From: Vicinamibacterales bacterium
GTDB lineage: Bacteria; Acidobacteriota; Vicinamibacteria; Vicinamibacterales; CAVVIG01
Length of the DNA: 47,909 nucleotides
Assembly (NCBI GenBank): GCA_025450765.1
Contig: JANWLS010000199.1
Coordinates: forward strand, 1-47,909
Direction of reading: 5' to 3'
Shown: positions 26,141 to 33,720 of the stretch, piece after piece
How the letters are laid out: each line of letters starts with the position of its first letter
Position numbering within the stretch: position 1 is the stretch's first letter
Made by a program: the position numbers and the translations under genes
The notes under the pieces: model-generated
The model's input: only the letters and a program-made list of their open reading frames with translations
Databases searched by the model: none
What the model was told of the DNA's origin: nothing

Positions 26141-27517
26141 ATGGCCAGAAGTCACCGCCCGTTCGCTGCCCGCGCCTCGCGGCTGCCGTGGCCCGGTCTC
26201 CTGGCCTTGTTTCTCATCGTTCCCGCGGCCGTGTTCGCCATGGGCCAGTTCTCCGGGAACACCGATGAGAGCGCTGCCATCAACTACACCAATACCCAGC
26301 CCACCGATCCGGTGGCGCAGTTGCAGAAGCGGGTCGACAGCGGCCAGGCGACGCTCACCTACGAACCGAAGCACGGATATCTCGCCTCGGTCCTCAAGGA
26401 CCTGCACGTCCCGATCGATTCGCAGGGGCTCGTGTTCTCCCGCACCAGCCTGCAAGTCGATTTCATCGCTCCGTGGACCCCGCGCGCGCTGTACTACAAC
26501 GACGATGTCTATGTGGGCTACGTGCAGAACGGGCCGATCATGGAGATCGCGTCGGTCGATCCGAACCTCGGCGCCATCTTCTACACGTTGAAGCAGCAGC
26601 CGAGTGCACATCCGACGTTCGAGCGTCAGGGCGCCACGTGCCTGCAGTGCCACGATTCGGCGTCGACGACCGGCGGCGTGCCCGGTTTCATCATGCGATC
26701 GGTGTACTCAGACAAGTTCGGGTATCCGATCGACACGCCGGACGGCACGACGACCGACGCGACCCCGTGGGAGCACCGCTGGGGCGGGTGGTACGTCACC
26801 GGAACGCACGCGCCGGCGCCGACGATGGGTAACATGATGGCCCCGATGACGCTGCACGACATCGGGAACGTGCCGAACTACATCGCGAACGTGAAGCTGC
26901 CGACCGGGAGCGTCACGGATCTGTCATCGAAGTTCGACACGAGCGCCTATCTCGCGCCGGGCAGCGACATCGTCGCGCTGCTGGTCCTGGCGCACCAGAC
27001 CCACGTGCACAACCTGATTACGATGGCCAACTACGACACGAGGAAGGCGCTCTACACGGAGAAGCTCGCCGACGTCGAAATGGGCACCACGGCGGACGGC
27101 CAGCACTCGCCTTTGACGATGATGCGCGTGAAGGGGGCGGCCGACCGGCTTGCGCGCGGGATGATGTTCGCGAGGGACGCGTCGTTTCCGGGGCCGGTGA
27201 AGGGGACGTCTGGCTTTGCCGAGGAGTTCCAGGCGCGCGGCCCGAAGGACCGGCAGGGCCGCTCGTTGCGAGATCTCGACCTGCAGACGCGCCTGTTCAA
27301 GTACCCATTGAGCTACCTGGTGTACTCGGACGATTTCGACGCGCTGCCCCAGCTCGTCAAGGGCTTCGTCTACCAGCGGATCTTCGATGTCCTCTCGGGG
27401 CAGGACAAGAATCCGGATTACGACGAATTCTCGGCGGCCGATAAGAAGGCCGCGCTCGACATCCTCGAAGAGACCAAGCCGGACTTCGCGGCCTTTTCAT
27501 CCACCGCCCGGCAATGA
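26141..27517 (+). CDS. exported mono-haem c-type cytochrome-like protein
   Basis: A 458-residue protein with an N-terminal hydrophobic segment (WPGLLALFLIVPAAVFAMG) serving as signal peptide or anchor. One haem motif, CLQCH, spans 167-171, within 'GATCLQCHDSASTTGGVPGF'. The rest has no domain I can name; it contains 'WEHRWGGWYVTGTHAP' and 'LLVLAHQTHVHNLITMANYD', whose histidines could bind haem or metal, followed by helical sequence to the C-terminus. A TTG at 26138 is an alternative start. It lies 250 nt after module C on the same strand, beyond two repeat elements, so it probably has its own promoter. It may be an electron partner of the tri-haem proteins; this rests on location and haem content only. 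Confidence 0.8.
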   Translation: MARSHRPFAARASRLPWPGLLALFLIVPAAVFAMGQFSGNTDESAAINYTNTQPTDPVAQLQKRVDSGQATLTYEPKHGYLASVLKDLHVPIDSQGLVFSRTSLQVDFIAPWTPRALYYNDDVYVGYVQNGPIMEIASVDPNLGAIFYTLKQQPSAHPTFERQGATCLQCHDSASTTGGVPGFIMRSVYSDKFGYPIDTPDGTTTDATPWEHRWGGWYVTGTHAPAPTMGNMMAPMTLHDIGNVPNYIANVKLPTGSVTDLSSKFDTSAYLAPGSDIVALLVLAHQTHVHNLITMANYDTRKALYTEKLADVEMGTTADGQHSPLTMMRVKGAADRLARGMMFARDASFPGPVKGTSGFAEEFQARGPKDRQGRSLRDLDLQTRLFKYPLSYLVYSDDFDALPQLVKGFVYQRIFDVLSGQDKNPDYDEFSAADKKAALDILEETKPDFAAFSSTARQ

Positions 27518-27554
27518 TCAATCGGGGCTCTGCCTCGAACCCCGGCTCACTTCT

Positions 27555-28817
27555 CTACGCTCGCATCCCGGCTCGCGCCGTTCCGTTCGCAGATCTGCTT
27601 GCGCGGGCTTTCAGCATGCGCGCAAAGGCGTCGAACACCTTCCGCATCTGCGGCGCCTTGTAGGGAAAGAGATCGGACGAATCCATGGCGTGAACGACCA
27701 TGCACTGGTCCGCCTCGAACAGCAGTAACCGCCCGTCCCGCGTTTCTCCGCAATCGAGCACGAGATAATCCAGCCCCATTCGATCCTGGACGGCGCCGAG
27801 CGCGGCGGCGTGGCGTCGTGCGAACGTGTCGTCAAAAGTCGCCATCGCTTGCGCTTCCTCGGCTCGCTTCTCCGCGCTTTCGCTCATGCCGGCATTGAGG
27901 TAGTGAATCATCCAGTGCTTCGAGATGGCGAGGTGACAGAGGAATGGCTGGCCGTCGATGAGCGCGACGCGGTACTTCCGGAAGAGGCCGTCCACGCCGC
28001 GGTAGTCCACGAACGGCGTCAGGTACAGCTCATCGTCGGCATGCGCGCCGAGATAGCCCTTGAGTTCATTTGGCGAATCGATTTTCGCAAGGTCGTGTCC
28101 GCCGTGCGATCCGAGCGGGCGCACGAGCAGCGGATAACCGATGCCGCCCGCGGCTTCCACCGCGTTCGTCCGATGGTGCCGTGCCACTGCCGGGACCACT
28201 AGTCCCTCCGTACCTTGCAGGCGTGCACAGACGCCTTCGCGTGAGAGCGCCAGCACCTGCGCCGGATGATTGATGACCGGACGAGACCAGCACCGAAGCC
28301 GCTCGGCGAGCCATGCGAGCAGCGGGCGATTGCGCTCGTTCTCGCCAACGGCGACGAACAGGACGTCGTGTTCGGGGACGACCTCCGGGAAGGGGAGGGT
28401 GGTGTCGACGTAGAGCAGATCGAGCGTGGCGCCGGAGCCTTCCAGCAGGCACTCCAGCGGCGTATTGGCCATGAAATCGCCGGCGCTCAGGAGGGCGAGC
28501 ACGCGGAAGCCGCGGAGCGGCTCACGCGGAGACGCGGAAGCCGCGGAGAGGTCACGCGGAGACGCGGAGGGCGCATCGGGCGCGGACAACGCGACCCGGT
28601 ACTGTTGTCGCATGTGCAGGGCCTGCGCCTGCACCTCGAGCGCGGCATCGTGATTGAGGGTGAGTTGCAGCACGGTGGACAGGTCGAGGAGCGTCGCCGC
28701 CTCGCCTGGGTGCTGCGTCGCCTGCTCGATCAGGTGCGCCTGGAGCGGGGCGAGATCGGCGCCCGCCATGGCGGCGCGGAACAGGCGTGCGAAACCGAGC
28801 AGCGGTTCAGTGATCAT
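27555..28817 (-). CDS. ATP-grasp ligase-like protein with helical N-terminal domain
   Basis: A 420-residue cytoplasmic protein. Residues 1-75 form a helical, TPR-like region. Residues ~86-105 are a Ser/Pro/Arg-rich linker encoded by a dispersed DNA repeat. From about 104 comes a Rossmann-like pre-ATP-grasp part (FRVLALLSAGDFMANTPLEC) and then the ATP-grasp fold: 'GIGYPLLVRPLGSHGGHDLA' holds the ATP-binding Lys/Arg and Gly-rich loop, and 'GLDYLVLDCGETRDGRLLLF' with EADQ gives the metal-binding acidic residues. Such enzymes join a carboxylate to an amine or thiol via an acyl phosphate. ATG 28817 overlaps the decarboxylase stop (ATGA), so the two are coupled. A ligase acting on the amine made by that decarboxylase is a plausible inference. 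Confidence 0.75.
   Translation of the reverse strand: MITEPLLGFARLFRAAMAGADLAPLQAHLIEQATQHPGEAATLLDLSTVLQLTLNHDAALEVQAQALHMRQQYRVALSAPDAPSASPRDLSAASASPREPLRGFRVLALLSAGDFMANTPLECLLEGSGATLDLLYVDTTLPFPEVVPEHDVLFVAVGENERNRPLLAWLAERLRCWSRPVINHPAQVLALSREGVCARLQGTEGLVVPAVARHHRTNAVEAAGGIGYPLLVRPLGSHGGHDLAKIDSPNELKGYLGAHADDELYLTPFVDYRGVDGLFRKYRVALIDGQPFLCHLAISKHWMIHYLNAGMSESAEKRAEEAQAMATFDDTFARRHAAALGAVQDRMGLDYLVLDCGETRDGRLLLFEADQCMVVHAMDSSDLFPYKAPQMRKVFDAFARMLKARASRSANGTARAGMRA
28501..28570 (+). repeat. tandem 'acgcggaag' repeat inside the ATP-grasp gene
   Basis: Two near-identical units, 31 nt (28501-28531) and 30 nt (28532-28561), each running from ACGCGGAAGCCGCGGAG to TCACGCGGAG, then a partial third. 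The sequence type matches the intergenic repeats at 25903 and 36574. It sits in frame in a linker, so the gene stays open. Confidence 0.75.
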
Positions 28818-30289
28818 GACGCGGCGTCCAAGGTGTCCGTCTCGAGTGCCTGGCCGCAGGCGAGCACCGCCTCGGCGAGCGCCTCGATGTCCGCGCTCCT
28901 CGTCCGATGGTTCACGATCGCGGCGCGGATGGCACGATGCCCGTTGATGATGGTGGTGGACGGTGCCGCGATCCCGGACTCCTGGACGGCCTGCACGATC
29001 TCGCTGTTGACGTGATCGAGGTCCGGCCGGCGGCCGCGGTAGCGGAAGCACACGATGTTGAGCGAGACCGGCGCGAGCAGCTCCAGTCGCGGCTCGGCCT
29101 CGATTCGCGTGGCCAGCTCGCGCGCCAGCTCGCATGTGCGCGAAATGCTGCGCCCGATCGCGTCCGCCCCGTACACCGTGAAGGTGAACCAGGTCTTCAG
29201 CGCGCGGAAGCCGCGGGACAGGTCGGGGCCGAAGTCGCACGGCCAGGGCGAATCGCCGGCGAGGCCGCGATCCGTGCGCTGCAGGTAGGCTGCCGCCGAC
29301 GCGAAGGTGTCCTGATGGAGGCGGCCGTCGCGGACCAGCACGAAGCCGGCGTCGTACGGCACCTGGCCCCACTTGTGGAAATCGAAGGCGAGTGAATCGG
29401 CCGTTTCGATGCCGGCGAGCTTCGGCGCGAGGTCCGGCGCCAGGATGCCCAGCGCGCCATACGCACCATCCACGTGGAACCACAGGCGCTCACGCCGCGC
29501 GATCGCGCCGAGTGCGGCCAGATCGTCGATCGCGCCGGTGTCCACCGTTCCCGCGGTCCCGGCGACGAAGAACGGGTGCAGGCCCGCCTGCCGGTCGCGC
29601 GCAATGGCGGCCTGCAGCGCGAGCAGATCCATCTGCTGGCGGTCGTTGGTCGGGATCACGCGGATCGCGTCGCTCCCGAGCCCGCTCATCTCCATCGCGC
29701 GCGTGAGGCAGCCGTGCGCCGCGGCGGACAGGTACGACGTCAGCGCCGCGCCCGGCCAGCCAAGTCCCTGCCGGCGGACGGACGGGCCGAGGGCCGCGGT
29801 GCGCGCGACGAGCACGCTGACGAAATTCGCCATCGAGGTGCCCGTCACGAAGAGGCCGCTGGCGTCCCGGGGGAAACCGAACAGCTCCCGCATCCAGTCG
29901 ACGACCTGGCGCTCGACGTGAACCGGCATCTGGCTCCGGCCACCGAGATTGGCGTTCAGCCCGCCGGCCAGCATTTCTGCCAGCATGCCCACCGGAGTAC
30001 CCCCGCCGTGCACCCAGCCCATGAAGCGCGGATGCGCGTTGCCGACGGCGTAGGGAAGCACCCGCTCCATGAAGGCGCGGTGGGCATCGGCCAAGGCGGT
30101 CGGCTGGTGCGGCAGGCCGTCGCGAAAGGCGTCGCGCACGGCGCGGGGCGCCGGCTTCCACACCGGCCGTTCACGAATCTGCTCGAGGTAATCGCAGATG
30201 TCGTCGAGCATCCGGTGCGCGTCCGATCGGAACGACGGCCAGTCTGGCGGGTCGAGGGACGTATCGGGATCGGCCACGGGGTGCGACAT
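28814..30289 (-). CDS. PLP-dependent group II amino-acid decarboxylase (aromatic-L-amino-acid type)
   Basis: A 491-residue cytoplasmic enzyme that should remove CO2 from an L-amino acid to give the amine. The PLP lysine is in 'LAFDFHKWGQVPYDAGFVLV' (about Lys306), the pyridine-stacking histidine in 'AAAHGCLTRAMEM' (about 192), and the aspartate that pairs with the pyridine nitrogen in 'WFHVDGAYGALG' (about 274). 'LFVTGTSMANFVSVLVARTA' is the usual cofactor-phosphate segment. Length and order match tryptophan/DOPA/tyrosine decarboxylases; the substrate cannot be told from sequence. ATG 30289 is chosen because upstream codons (TTG 30313) are poor; no strong ribosome-binding site is seen. It is translationally coupled to the ATP-grasp gene downstream and divergent from the DUF423 gene. 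Confidence 0.88.
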   Translation of the reverse strand: MSHPVADPDTSLDPPDWPSFRSDAHRMLDDICDYLEQIRERPVWKPAPRAVRDAFRDGLPHQPTALADAHRAFMERVLPYAVGNAHPRFMGWVHGGGTPVGMLAEMLAGGLNANLGGRSQMPVHVERQVVDWMRELFGFPRDASGLFVTGTSMANFVSVLVARTAALGPSVRRQGLGWPGAALTSYLSAAAHGCLTRAMEMSGLGSDAIRVIPTNDRQQMDLLALQAAIARDRQAGLHPFFVAGTAGTVDTGAIDDLAALGAIARRERLWFHVDGAYGALGILAPDLAPKLAGIETADSLAFDFHKWGQVPYDAGFVLVRDGRLHQDTFASAAAYLQRTDRGLAGDSPWPCDFGPDLSRGFRALKTWFTFTVYGADAIGRSISRTCELARELATRIEAEPRLELLAPVSLNIVCFRYRGRRPDLDHVNSEIVQAVQESGIAAPSTTIINGHRAIRAAIVNHRTRSADIEALAEAVLACGQALETDTLDAAS

Positions 30290-30449
30290 GCGAGGCGGAA
30301 TCACGGTGAGCAAGTCCCGGTCCAGCCGTCAGCCTGCCCGGGGCGGGGAGCCTGCCCGGAATTTCATGCCCTCGGCCGGTCCTGGCAGCGCCCGTCGTCG
30401 CCTGGCTGACAAGGCGTGCCGGGGATTCGGCCGGACGGACGACACCGGT

Positions 30450-30455
30450 TACACT
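30450..30455 (+). promoter_or_regulatory. candidate -10 box for a leaderless transcript
   Basis: TACACT is followed by exactly six nucleotides and then ATG 30462 of the DUF423 gene. No -35 box is evident. Confidence 0.4.
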
Positions 30456-30461
30456 CTGGGC

Positions 30462-30833
30462 ATGTCTCGCACCATGCTCTTTGCCGGCAGCCTGTCGGCT
30501 GGAATCTCCGTGGCGCTCGGCGCCTTTGGCGCGCACGGCCTCAGCTCCCGCCTCTCGCCCGACATGCTGCAGATCTGGGAAACGGGCGCGCGCTATCAGA
30601 TGTACCACGCGCTCGCGCTGCTCGCGGTCTCCTGGGTGTGCACGCGCCTGCCGGCCTCGTCGCTCGCCGGCTGGGCGGGCATCCTGTTCATCGTGGGAAC
30701 CGTGCTCTTTTGTGGCAGCCTCTACGTCCTCGCGGTGAGCGGACGGCTCTGGCTGGGGGCGATCACGCCGCTCGGCGGCCTGGCGTTCCTGGCGGGCTGG
30801 ATCTGCCTGGCGCTCTCGGCCGTGTGGGGATAG
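30462..30833 (+). CDS. DUF423 membrane protein
   Basis: A 123-residue inner-membrane protein with about four hydrophobic helices. It starts 'MSRTMLFAGSLSAGISVALG' and continues AFGAHGL, the family hallmark (A-F-G-A-H-G-L), and later 'GARYQMYHALALLAV', also typical of DUF423 (YgdD/YwdK). Function is unknown in the family. The start follows a TACACT box by six bases and there is no ribosome-binding site, so a leaderless mRNA is likely. It is the divergent partner of the decarboxylase gene; 30290-30461 between them holds a GC-rich stretch with two 'agcctgcccgg' copies. Confidence 0.88.
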   Translation: MSRTMLFAGSLSAGISVALGAFGAHGLSSRLSPDMLQIWETGARYQMYHALALLAVSWVCTRLPASSLAGWAGILFIVGTVLFCGSLYVLAVSGRLWLGAITPLGGLAFLAGWICLALSAVWG

Positions 30834-30837
30834 CCCC

Positions 30838-30877
30838 GTGGGAACTCCCGGGCGGAAACGCTCGTAGGTTCCCACAG
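30838..30877 (+). repeat. small inverted repeat after the DUF423 gene
   Basis: GTGGGAAC near 30838 and GTTCCCAC near 30869 are eight-base inverted arms around a ~23-nt loop, filling the gap to the next gene. It may be a weak terminator or leader stem; no T-run follows. Confidence 0.35.
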
Positions 30878-30879
30878 GC

Positions 30880-33402
30880 GTGCGCATCCTCAATCAAGAT
30901 CTCCGGCTCGCGATCCGCGGCCTCCGCAAGAGCCCGGCGTTCACGGCGACGGCGGTCCTGGTGCTCGCGCTCAGCCTTGGAATCAACACCGCCGTGTTCA
31001 CGCTCGCCAACACGATGGTCTTCCCGCCGTCCAGCGGCCACGCGGACGACCTCGTCAGTCTCTACAATCGCCAAACGACTCCGAGTGGATCGCGGGAGTC
31101 GTATCGCGCGTTTTCCTACCAGGATTACCTCCGCCTCCGATCCCACACGGAGATCTTTCCGCACCTGCTGGCGCAGAACATGACGATGCTCGGCGTGACC
31201 GACGGCGGCACGACGACGCGCGAGTTCGGTTCGATCGTCTCGTCGAACTTCTTCGACACGCTGGGTGTGCGGCCGCAGCTGGGACGGGCATTCACGGCCG
31301 AGGAAGAGCGCCCCGGCGCGAATATCGCGGTCGCGATCGTCAGCGACCGATATTGGCGCGGGCACGGGGCGACGCCGGACATCATTGGAGAGACGATTCG
31401 CCTCAACGGGCGCGTGTTCACGATTGTCGGGGTGGCGCCGGCAGGCTTCACCGGCACCGAGGTGCTCCTCACGCCGGAGGTGTGGCTTCCGCTCGGCGTG
31501 TACGACGAGGTCGTGGTCGATGTGTTCCGGCAAGGGCAGGGCGGGCTGGCCGATCCGGCGACGCATGGCCTGTTCGTCTCAGGATTGCTGGCGACGGGCC
31601 TCACACTCGCCAACGTGTCGCCGCGACTGAACGCGGTGGCGGCCGAGCTCGCCCGGGCCGATCTCGCCAACGATCGTGACTACAGCCTGCTCGCCCGCCC
31701 GGTGAACCATTGGGGGCTCGGCACCAATCCGCAGAGCGGGGCGCCGATCGCGGGCCTCGCGGGCTTGCTCGTGCTGATGGCGATCGTGGTGTTGGTGATC
31801 GCCTGCTTGAACCTGGCCAATATGATGCTGGCGCGTGGCGCGGCCCGGCGTCGAGACGTCGCCGTGCGGCTGGCGCTCGGCGCCTCGCGGGGCCGGATCA
31901 TCCGGCAACTGCTGACGGAGGGCGCCGTGCTGTCGGTCCTCGGCATTCTGCCGGGGCTGCTGCTGGCGTACTGGGCCGTCGACCTGCTGATCGCCTCGCT
32001 CGTGCCGCGCCTGCCGTTCGAGATCATCATGTCGGCGGCGCCGGACGTTCGCGTGCTCGCCGCGACGATCCTCTGCGCGGCGGGCAGCACGATGGTGTTC
32101 GGCCTCGGGCCGGCGTGGAAGCTCTCGCGCACGGCGCTCGTCACGGATCTGCAGGATGGCGGGACGCGGTCGAGCGAAGCGTTCGGCCGGCTGTCCGGCC
32201 GCAACCTCATGGTGGTCGGCCAGCTGGCGCTCGCGCTCGCGCTGCTCACGACGTCGGGACTCTTCGCGCGCGCGGCGATGCGCGCGGCCGTGGCCGATCC
32301 CGGCTTCTCGACCGAGCACGAGCTCCTCGTATCGGTCGATCCGAGCCTGGCCGGCATGAATGAGACGCAGGGGCGCCAGCTCTATCAGCGGCTGCTCGCA
32401 CGGTTGCGCGCGCTGCCCGGCATCGAGGCGGCCAGTTACGGATCGATGACGCCCTCTGGCGAGATGACCATGGAGCGGCGTGTGAGCCCTGCCAGCGGGC
32501 GCGGGGCCGCCGCCGAGACGGCCGCCGGCGTCGACACCGTGTTCGTGGCCGTTGGCGCCGACTACTTCAAGGCGCTGGGCCTGCACGTGCTTCGCGGGCG
32601 CGGCTTCACCGAACAGGAAGCCCAGACCGACAGCGGGCGTGGAGTGGCCGTCATCGACCAGGCGCTCGCCAAACAGCTCTTCCCCGATCGCGAGCCGATC
32701 GGTCAGCTGATTCGTGTGAACGCGTCGAGCGATCAGCCAGAGGCCCGGGTGGTGCAGGTGATCGGCGTCGCCCCGCTGCTGCATTACGACCTGTTCGACG
32801 ACACTCCGGCCCACATGTATGTGCCGGCAGGGTCGCACTACATCGCGAACATGAACGTGCAGCTCCGCGTCGCCGCCGCCGGCGCCGGGAGCGATGAGAC
32901 GATGCTGGATGTGGTCCGGCGTGCCGTTCGCGACGTGGATCCCAATCTGCCCGTCGTCGCGCTCCGCACGATGCGCGATCAGCAGGAGCACGGTCTGTCG
33001 CTCTGGCTGGTGCGCACGGGCGCCCGGCTCTTCACGGCGTTCGGGGCGCTCGCCCTGCTGCTGGCCGCGATCGGTGTCTACGGCGTGAAGGCGTACGCGG
33101 TGTCACGGCGCACGCGCGAAATCGGCATCCGGATGGCGCTCGGGGCCGCCCCGCGCGACGTGCTGGGGATGATGCTGCGGGAAGGGCTCGCGCTGGCCGC
33201 GCTCGGGCTCGTCTCGGGGCTCGCGCTCGCGGCCGGTCTCGCGCAGCTCGTTCGAGGCCTGCTGTACAACGTCAGCGCCTTCGATCCGGCGATTTTCGCG
33301 ATCGCGCCGCTCGTTCTGGTGCTCGCGATTTTCGCCGCCAGCTGGATTCCGGCGCGTCGCGCCACACGTGTGGCGCCACTCGACGCCCTGCGAACCGAAT
33401 GA
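30880..33402 (+). CDS. second ADOP-type ABC transporter permease
   Basis: An 840-residue inner-membrane protein with the duplicated MacB-domain/FtsX architecture. It begins 'LNQDLRLAIRGLRKSPAFTA' and runs into the first helix. The first FtsX bundle contains 'LANMMLARGAARRRDVAVRL', and the second copy 'RTREIGIRMALGAAPRDVLG' near the C-terminus. It is the same type as the permease at 4 kb but clearly a different paralogue, with different periplasmic domains. GTG is the first codon that keeps the family N-terminus. No ATPase gene is adjacent. It starts 46 nt after the DUF423 gene and ends 318 nt before the TonB receptor gene. Confidence 0.9.
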   Translation: MRILNQDLRLAIRGLRKSPAFTATAVLVLALSLGINTAVFTLANTMVFPPSSGHADDLVSLYNRQTTPSGSRESYRAFSYQDYLRLRSHTEIFPHLLAQNMTMLGVTDGGTTTREFGSIVSSNFFDTLGVRPQLGRAFTAEEERPGANIAVAIVSDRYWRGHGATPDIIGETIRLNGRVFTIVGVAPAGFTGTEVLLTPEVWLPLGVYDEVVVDVFRQGQGGLADPATHGLFVSGLLATGLTLANVSPRLNAVAAELARADLANDRDYSLLARPVNHWGLGTNPQSGAPIAGLAGLLVLMAIVVLVIACLNLANMMLARGAARRRDVAVRLALGASRGRIIRQLLTEGAVLSVLGILPGLLLAYWAVDLLIASLVPRLPFEIIMSAAPDVRVLAATILCAAGSTMVFGLGPAWKLSRTALVTDLQDGGTRSSEAFGRLSGRNLMVVGQLALALALLTTSGLFARAAMRAAVADPGFSTEHELLVSVDPSLAGMNETQGRQLYQRLLARLRALPGIEAASYGSMTPSGEMTMERRVSPASGRGAAAETAAGVDTVFVAVGADYFKALGLHVLRGRGFTEQEAQTDSGRGVAVIDQALAKQLFPDREPIGQLIRVNASSDQPEARVVQVIGVAPLLHYDLFDDTPAHMYVPAGSHYIANMNVQLRVAAAGAGSDETMLDVVRRAVRDVDPNLPVVALRTMRDQQEHGLSLWLVRTGARLFTAFGALALLLAAIGVYGVKAYAVSRRTREIGIRMALGAAPRDVLGMMLREGLALAALGLVSGLALAAGLAQLVRGLLYNVSAFDPAIFAIAPLVLVLAIFAASWIPARRATRVAPLDALRTE

Positions 33403-33437
33403 TCCGCAGCCATGAACCGCGAGCCCGGAGACAATTT

Positions 33438-33471
33438 TTGACAACGCTGAGCCTTTGGAGTGCTGTATACT
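33438..33471 (+). promoter_or_regulatory. candidate promoter of the TonB receptor gene
   Basis: TATACT at 33466-33471 is a good -10 box; TTGACA at 33438-33443 resembles a -35, but the spacer is 22 nt, longer than usual. The gap 33403-33720 would then include a ~240-nt leader with a GCCGCT-ATGC-AGCGGC hairpin (33530-33545). I match no known riboswitch in it. Confidence 0.35.
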
Positions 33472-33720
33472 GCCCGCTTCATGTTCGGTCTCAAGGCGGC
33501 GCGCGGTGTCAGTCCTCTACTTTTCTCGTGCCGCTATGCAGCGGCCGGACGCCCCCCACGCATTCAGCGCTCCCGTATCTTTTCCCGTCCTCACCATTCC
33601 GGCCGCTAGACGTCACTCCGGCGGGGCACTGGCCCGGGAGCCTGCTCCAGGGACGCAGCGTTGTCCCGTTGCTTCGCTGGTCATATGTACGTTCCCGACA
33701 TCATTAGAAGGAGAACTGCG

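Noticed and set aside
28501-28570. Possible CRISPR array
   Set aside because: Only two full ~30-nt units that abut without spacers, inside a coding frame, and no cas genes in the window.
33481-33609. Short ORF (42 codons) in the TonB-receptor leader
   Set aside because: No ribosome-binding site, and the ATG is nine bases from the -10 box rather than six; the Arg/Pro-rich product looks like GC-driven chance.
33472-33720. Riboswitch in the long TonB-receptor leader
   Set aside because: The leader has one strong short hairpin, but I could not match the conserved boxes of cobalamin, TPP or other known riboswitches.
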